Origin: Streptomyces atratus
GTDB taxonomy: Bacteria; Actinomycetota; Actinomycetes; Streptomycetales; Streptomycetaceae
Direction of reading: 5' to 3'
Assembly: GCF_900119365.1 (NCBI RefSeq)
Contig: NZ_FPJO01000016.1
Coordinates: 118,639-182,638, forward strand
DNA: 64,000 nucleotides
Shown here: one piece after another, positions 59,630-64,000 of the stretch
Layout: each line of letters opens with the position of its first letter
How positions within the stretch are numbered: the first letter of the stretch is position 1
Notes under the pieces: generated by a model
What the model saw: the letters and a program-made list of their open reading frames with translations, nothing else
Told to the model about the DNA's origin: nothing
The model's database searches: none
Position numbers and translations under genes: made by a program

Positions 59630-62600
59630 ATGAGCCTGCACGGTCTGCTGGATGTCGTCGTACGTGACCCGGCACTCTCCGAGGCGGTGAAGGCCGCCGG
59701 GGACGGCCACCGGATGCACGTCGACCTCGTCGGCCCGCCCGCCGCCCGCCCCTTCGCCGTCGCCTCGCTGGCCCGCGAGACCGGGCGTACCGTGCTCGCC
59801 GTCACCGCGACCGGCCGGGAGGCCGAGGACCTGGCGGCCGCGCTGCGCACCCTGCTGCCGCCGGACACGATCGCCGAGTTCCCGTCCTGGGAGACCCTGC
59901 CGCACGAGCGGCTCTCGCCCCGCTCGGACACCGTGGGCCGCCGCCTCGCCGTGCTGCGGCGCCTGGCGCACCCGAGGGCGGACGACCCGGAGACCGGCCC
60001 GGTCTCCGTCGTCGTCGCACCGATCCGCTCCGTGCTCCAGCCACAGGTCAAGGGGCTCGGCGACCTGGAACCCGTAGCGCTGCGCATCGGACAGAGCGCC
60101 GATCTCGGCAAGACCGTCGACGCGCTCGCGGCGGCCGCGTACGCCCGGGTGGAACTGGTCGAGAAGCGTGGCGAGTTCGCCGTGCGCGGCGGCATCCTGG
60201 ACGTCTTCCCGCCCACTGAGGAGCACCCCCTTCGGGTGGAATTCTGGGGCGACGACGTCGAGGAGATCCGCTACTTCAAGATCGCCGACCAGCGGTCGCT
60301 GGAGATCGCCGAGCACGGGCTGTGGGCGCCGCCCTGCCGCGAGCTGCTGCTCACCGACGAGGTACGGGAGCGGGCCGCCGCCCTCGCCGAACAGCACCCG
60401 GAGCTGGGCGAGCTGCTCGGCAAGATCGCCGAGGGGATCGCGGTGGAGGGCATGGAGTCCCTCGCCCCGGTCCTCGTCGACGACATGGAGCTGTTGCTCG
60501 ACGTGCTGCCGAAGGGCTCGATGGCGCTGGTCTGCGACCCGGAGCGGGTCCGCACCAGGGCCGCCGACCTGGTCGCCACCAGCCAGGAGTTCCTCCAGGC
60601 CTCCTGGGCGGCCACCGCGGGCGGGGGAGAGGCCCCGATCGATGTCGGCGCGGCCTCGCTGTGGGGCATCGCGGACGTCCGGGACCGGGCCCGTGAGCTG
60701 GAGATGATGTGGTGGTCGGTCTCCCCGTTCGCCGCCGACGACGCCGACCAGGACGAGGACACGCTCAAGCTCGGCATGCACGCCCCGGAGGCGTACCGCG
60801 GCGACACCGCCCGCGCGTTCGCCGACACCAAGGGCCGGCTCGCCGACGGCTGGCGCACGGTGTACGTCACCGAGGGCCAGGGCCTGGCCTCCCGCACCGT
60901 CGAGGTGCTGAGCGGCGAGGGCATCGCCGCCCGCCTCGACCCGGACCTGGCGGAGATCTCCCCGTCCGTCGTCCACGTCTCCTGCGGAGCCATCGACCAC
61001 GGCTTCGTCGACCCGGCGCTGAAGCTCGCCGTGCTCACCGAGACGGACCTCACCGGCCAGCGCACCGCCACCAAGGACCTGGGCCGGATGCCGGCCCGCC
61101 GCCGCAAGACGATCGACCCGCTGACGCTGGAGACCGGCGACTACATCGTCCACGAACAGCACGGCGTGGGCCGCTACATCGAGATGGTGCAGCGCACCGT
61201 GCAGGGCGCCACCCGCGAGTACCTCCTCGTCGAGTACGCCCCCGCCAAGCGCGGCCAGCCCGGCGACCGCCTCTACATCCCGACCGACCAGCTGGAACAG
61301 GTCACCAAGTACGTCGGCGGCGAGGCACCCACCCTGCACCGGCTCGGCGGCGCCGACTGGACGAAGACCAAGGCGCGCGCCAAGAAGGCCGTCAAGGAGA
61401 TCGCCGCCGACCTGATCAAGCTCTACTCGGCCCGGATGGCGGCCCCCGGCCACACCTTCGGCCCCGACACCCCCTGGCAGCGCGAGCTGGAGGACGCCTT
61501 CCCGTACGCGGAGACGCCCGACCAGCTCTCCACCATCGCCGAGGTCAAGGAGGACATGGAGAAGTCCGTCCCGATGGACCGGCTGATCTGCGGCGACGTC
61601 GGCTACGGCAAGACGGAGATCGCGGTACGGGCGGCGTTCAAGGCCGTCCAGGACGGCAAGCAGGTCGCCGTGCTCGTCCCCACCACCCTCCTGGTCCAGC
61701 AGCACCACGGCACGTTCACCGAGCGCTACTCCCAATTCCCGGTCAACGTAAGGGCGCTGAGCCGTTTCCAGTCCGAGGCCGAGTCCAAATCAACTCTCGA
61801 AGGGCTCCGCGAGGGCTCCGTCGACCTGGTCATCGGCACCCATCGCCTCTTCTCCTCCGAGACGAGGTTCAAGGACCTGGGCCTGGTCATCGTCGACGAG
61901 GAGCAGCGCTTCGGCGTCGAGCACAAGGAGCAGCTGAAGAAGCTCCGCGCCAACGTGGACGTCCTCACCATGTCCGCGACGCCGATCCCCCGTACGCTCG
62001 AAATGGCCGTGACCGGCATCCGCGAGATGTCGACGATCACCACGCCGCCCGAGGAGCGCCACCCGGTCCTCACCTTCGTCGGCCCGTACGAGGAGAAGCA
62101 GATCGGCGCTGCCATCCGCCGCGAACTGCTCCGCGAGGGCCAGGCGTTCTACATCCACAACCGGGTCGAGTCGATCGACCGTGCGGCCGCCCGCCTTCGC
62201 GAGATCGTCCCGGAAGCCCGTATCGCGACGGCCCACGGCCAGATGTCCGAACAGGCCCTGGAACAGGTGGTGGTGGACTTCTGGGAGAAGAAGTTCGATG
62301 TCCTGGTCTCCACGACGATCGTCGAGTCCGGCATCGACATCTCCAACGCCAACACTCTGATCGTGGAGCGCGGCGACAACTTCGGCCTCTCCCAGCTCCA
62401 CCAGCTGCGCGGCCGCGTCGGCCGTGGCCGCGAGCGCGGCTACGCGTACTTCCTCTACCCCCCGGAGAAGCCGCTCACCGAGACGGCCCACGAGCGCCTG
62501 GCCACGATCGCCCAGCACACCGAGATGGGTGCGGGCATGTACGTGGCGATGAAGGACCTGGAGATCCGCGGCGCCGGAAACCTTCTGGGCGGCGAGCAGT

Positions 62601-63163
62601 CCGGCCATATCGCGGGCGTCGGCTTCGACCTGTACGTACGCATGGTGGGCGAGGCGGTCGCCGACTACCGGGCCTCCCTCGAAGGCGGCGTGGAGGAGGA
62701 GCCGCCGCTGGAGGTCAAGATCGAGCTCCCGGTCGACGCCCACGTCCCCCACGACTACGCCCCCGGCGAGCGGCTGCGCCTCCAGGCGTACCGCGCCATT
62801 GCCTCCGCCAGTACGGAGGACGACATCAGGGCCGTCCGCGAGGAACTCACCGACCGCTACGGCAAGCTCCCCGAACCGGTCGAGAACCTCCTCCTGGTCG
62901 CCGGCCTGCGCATGCTGGCCCGCGCCTGCGGCGTCGGCGAGATCGTCCTCCAGGGCCCGAACATCCGGTTCGCCCCGGTGGAACTGCGCGAATCGCAGGA
63001 GCTGAGGCTGAAGCGCCTCTACCCGAAGACGGTCATCAAGCCGGCCGTCCACCAGATCCTGGTCCCCCGCCCCACCACCGCCAGGGTCGGCGGCAAGCCG
63101 GTCGTGGGACGTGAACTACTGGCTTGGACGGGGGAGTTCCTCACTACGATCCTGGGGTCGTGA
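59630..63163 (+). CDS. mfd: Transcription-repair coupling factor
   Basis: A 1177-residue DNA translocase that removes stalled RNA polymerase and recruits UvrA. The UvrB-homology module is N-terminal (RGGILDVFPPTEEHPLRVEFWGD). The RNA-polymerase interaction domain follows (GDYIVHEQHGVGRYIEM). The RecG-like helicase core has Walker A CGDVGYGKTEIAVRAAF, DEEQRFGV (DEEQ), TMSATPIPRTLEMAVTG, and the TRG motif with RGRVGRGRERGYAYF. The C-terminal autoinhibitory domain ends GEFLTTILGS. ATG 59630 is the standard start. Its 3' end overlaps a convergent gene fragment by 20 bases. Confidence 0.97.
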   Translation: MSLHGLLDVVVRDPALSEAVKAAGDGHRMHVDLVGPPAARPFAVASLARETGRTVLAVTATGREAEDLAAALRTLLPPDTIAEFPSWETLPHERLSPRSDTVGRRLAVLRRLAHPRADDPETGPVSVVVAPIRSVLQPQVKGLGDLEPVALRIGQSADLGKTVDALAAAAYARVELVEKRGEFAVRGGILDVFPPTEEHPLRVEFWGDDVEEIRYFKIADQRSLEIAEHGLWAPPCRELLLTDEVRERAAALAEQHPELGELLGKIAEGIAVEGMESLAPVLVDDMELLLDVLPKGSMALVCDPERVRTRAADLVATSQEFLQASWAATAGGGEAPIDVGAASLWGIADVRDRARELEMMWWSVSPFAADDADQDEDTLKLGMHAPEAYRGDTARAFADTKGRLADGWRTVYVTEGQGLASRTVEVLSGEGIAARLDPDLAEISPSVVHVSCGAIDHGFVDPALKLAVLTETDLTGQRTATKDLGRMPARRRKTIDPLTLETGDYIVHEQHGVGRYIEMVQRTVQGATREYLLVEYAPAKRGQPGDRLYIPTDQLEQVTKYVGGEAPTLHRLGGADWTKTKARAKKAVKEIAADLIKLYSARMAAPGHTFGPDTPWQRELEDAFPYAETPDQLSTIAEVKEDMEKSVPMDRLICGDVGYGKTEIAVRAAFKAVQDGKQVAVLVPTTLLVQQHHGTFTERYSQFPVNVRALSRFQSEAESKSTLEGLREGSVDLVIGTHRLFSSETRFKDLGLVIVDEEQRFGVEHKEQLKKLRANVDVLTMSATPIPRTLEMAVTGIREMSTITTPPEERHPVLTFVGPYEEKQIGAAIRRELLREGQAFYIHNRVESIDRAAARLREIVPEARIATAHGQMSEQALEQVVVDFWEKKFDVLVSTTIVESGIDISNANTLIVERGDNFGLSQLHQLRGRVGRGRERGYAYFLYPPEKPLTETAHERLATIAQHTEMGAGMYVAMKDLEIRGAGNLLGGEQSGHIAGVGFDLYVRMVGEAVADYRASLEGGVEEEPPLEVKIELPVDAHVPHDYAPGERLRLQAYRAIASASTEDDIRAVREELTDRYGKLPEPVENLLLVAGLRMLARACGVGEIVLQGPNIRFAPVELRESQELRLKRLYPKTVIKPAVHQILVPRPTTARVGGKPVVGRELLAWTGEFLTTILGS

Positions 63164-63312
63164 GGAGCAAGGGTGCGGTTTTGAACACCAGCCAGACGGT
63201 CTTGCCGACGACGTGATCATCGACCCCGAAGTCGTCGGCGAGTTCGTTCACGAGGTGTAATCCACGCCCGGAGCAGGCATCGTCGTCGGGACGCCTGCGG
63301 ATGTCGCCGAAG
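63144..63312 (-). pseudogene. C-terminal fragment of an anti-sigma-type ATPase
   Basis: The minus-strand frame ending in TAG at 63144-63146 reads DIRRRPDDDACSGRGLHLVN then ELADDFGVDDHVVGKTVWLVFK, the G2/G3 end of Streptomyces RsbW-like ATP-binding proteins (SGRGL..V..LA..WG....GK.VW). The N-terminal N-box half is not found upstream. The rest of the frame to 63758 is antisense to a GntR-type domain. It overlaps the end of mfd by 20 bases. Confidence 0.6.
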
Positions 63313-63692
63313 CGCTCCGGCTCCCGAAGTCCGGCAGCGCAGTCCTGCGGCGTCAACTTCTCACGATGGACGACGAGCCGGTCGAACTGGTCGCGTTCTA
63401 CTGCCCGCTGGACATCGCTCATGGCACAGCGATGACCGAGCGCCGAAAGATCCCTGGCGGTACCCCGACCCTGCTCGCCGAGCTGGGCTACCCCCCGCGA
63501 CTCAGCGTGGACCGGGTCTCCGCCCGCGTCCCCACCCAGGACCAGTACCAGGCGCTCCGATTGCCCGGCGGGCTGCCGGTACTCCGTACCCTGCGCGTCG
63601 TCTACAGCGACGACGAGCGGCCCATCGAGGCGACCGTCATGGTCAAGGCGGGGCATCTGTACGAGTTGCAGTACGAGTTCGTTGCCGAGTGA
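63276..63692 (+). pseudogene. GntR-family UTRA ligand-binding domain without its HTH
   Basis: About 138 codons read VGTPADVAEALRLPKSGSAV, LRRQLLTMDDEPVELVAFYC, LLAELGYPPRLSVDRVSARV, QALRLPGGLPVLRTLRVVYS and EATVMVKAGHLYELQYEF, the UTRA effector domain of HutC-subfamily GntR regulators. The ~75-residue winged-helix DNA-binding domain that should precede it is missing, because the frame joins an ATPase fragment on the opposite strand near 63280-63300. ATG 63366 could start a truncated product. Probably a deletion relic. Confidence 0.65.
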
Positions 63693-64000
63693 GCACCGCG
63701 GGACTCGTCCTCGGCGGCCCATATGTCCGCGTTGGGTTCCGCGTCCCGCGTACACCACCCGATGTCGTACTCGGAGAGCTCGAGGGCTGGTGGTGTCCTC
63801 GCTCCGGCGGATTGATCAAGGTGATGGGATGTCAATCAGGGGAGGATCGCTCAGATTCCGCTGTGCAGGCGTACAGGGCGATTGGCGGGCTGTCGAAACA
63901 CGGCTTAACCTCGCCGTTTCGGTTGAGATGAGGCCGGAAGCGGGGAGGAAATACGAAAGTGCCTTCTGAGCTGGGACGATGAACCTTGTCGAGGGGTTCT

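Noticed and set aside
63689..63931. 80-codon frame whose GTG overlaps the UTRA fragment stop, and an overlapping 46-codon frame from ATG 63829
   Set aside because: The overlap is suggestive, but neither translation resembles anything I know and the two frames conflict. The 308 bases from 63693 to the window end are left unannotated; a new gene may start near 63979.

Overview
The window is chromosomal DNA from a Streptomyces species. Coding sequence is very GC-rich with almost all codons ending in G or C, GTG and TTG starts are common, many adjacent genes overlap by GTGA or ATGA, and it carries families typical of the genus (DUF397 with DUF5753 XRE regulators, SUKH proteins, DivIVA-like coiled-coil proteins, actinobacterial protein O-mannosyltransferase). 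The gene order resembles, from memory, the core region of S. coelicolor around SCO3109-SCO3157, read in reverse. This was not checked against a database.

Layout. 1-1150 is a low-GC scar: a doubly broken hypothetical gene, the N-terminal part of a phage major tail protein, the tail end of an unknown gene, a terminator, and the first ~25 codons of a DMT transporter cut off behind ybaK. 1216-5541 (minus strand) holds a YbaK-type deacylase, a small membrane protein, a class B penicillin-binding protein and protein O-mannosyltransferase. 5604-11733 (plus) is housekeeping: rsmI, a zinc-ribbon protein, tatD, rsmA, ispE and an ABC-F ATPase. 11842-19704 is a tandem array of four paralogous one-pass membrane proteins with proline-rich cytoplasmic tails and extracellular PQQ-like beta-propellers; the promoter blocks of copies 2 and 3 are duplicated. 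19979-25156 is the galTEK operon flanked on both sides by LuxR-type response regulators. One of these lacks the phospho-acceptor Asp and the other carries a rare TTA codon. 25115-29140 holds a MarR regulator divergent from a trans-aconitate methyltransferase-like gene plus a glyoxalase, then a whiJ/abaA-type developmental regulator cluster.

29224-31900 is the debris of at least two large secreted polymorphic-toxin-like genes, with a small candidate immunity membrane protein at its end. 32031-36772 holds a TetR regulator, a fatty acid desaturase and ppc. 36801-41543 (minus) holds a membrane protein, pth, rplY/ctc, prs, glmU and tRNA-Gln(UUG), next to an unusual HTH gene that may carry a LAGLIDADG-like domain. 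42583-43899 is an orphan histidine kinase followed by a small inverted-repeat element. 44008-49137 is a bidirectional locus encoding a YwqJ-type deaminase and SUKH-3 protein on one side, and a SMI1/KNR4 (SUKH) protein and a large mosaic protein (Imm35/YrhB-like head, collagen-like repeats, deaminase-like fold, SUKH-4 tail) on the other. 49327-53254 holds a coiled-coil protein, a Ser/Thr kinase with an extracellular ricin-type lectin domain, a TTA-containing zinc-finger/HTH protein and a DUF397 remnant. 53384-55401 is an ActP-like acetate permease operon. 55936-59357 is a MacB/FtsX-type ABC exporter, 59630-63163 is mfd, and the window ends in gene fragments (anti-sigma-type ATPase tail, GntR UTRA domain).

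The best candidates for undescribed biology are the four-gene beta-propeller array and the deaminase/SUKH locus with its repeated HHAATML-containing linker. The scars at 1-1150, 29-31.9 kb and 63.1-63.7 kb mark recombination points.
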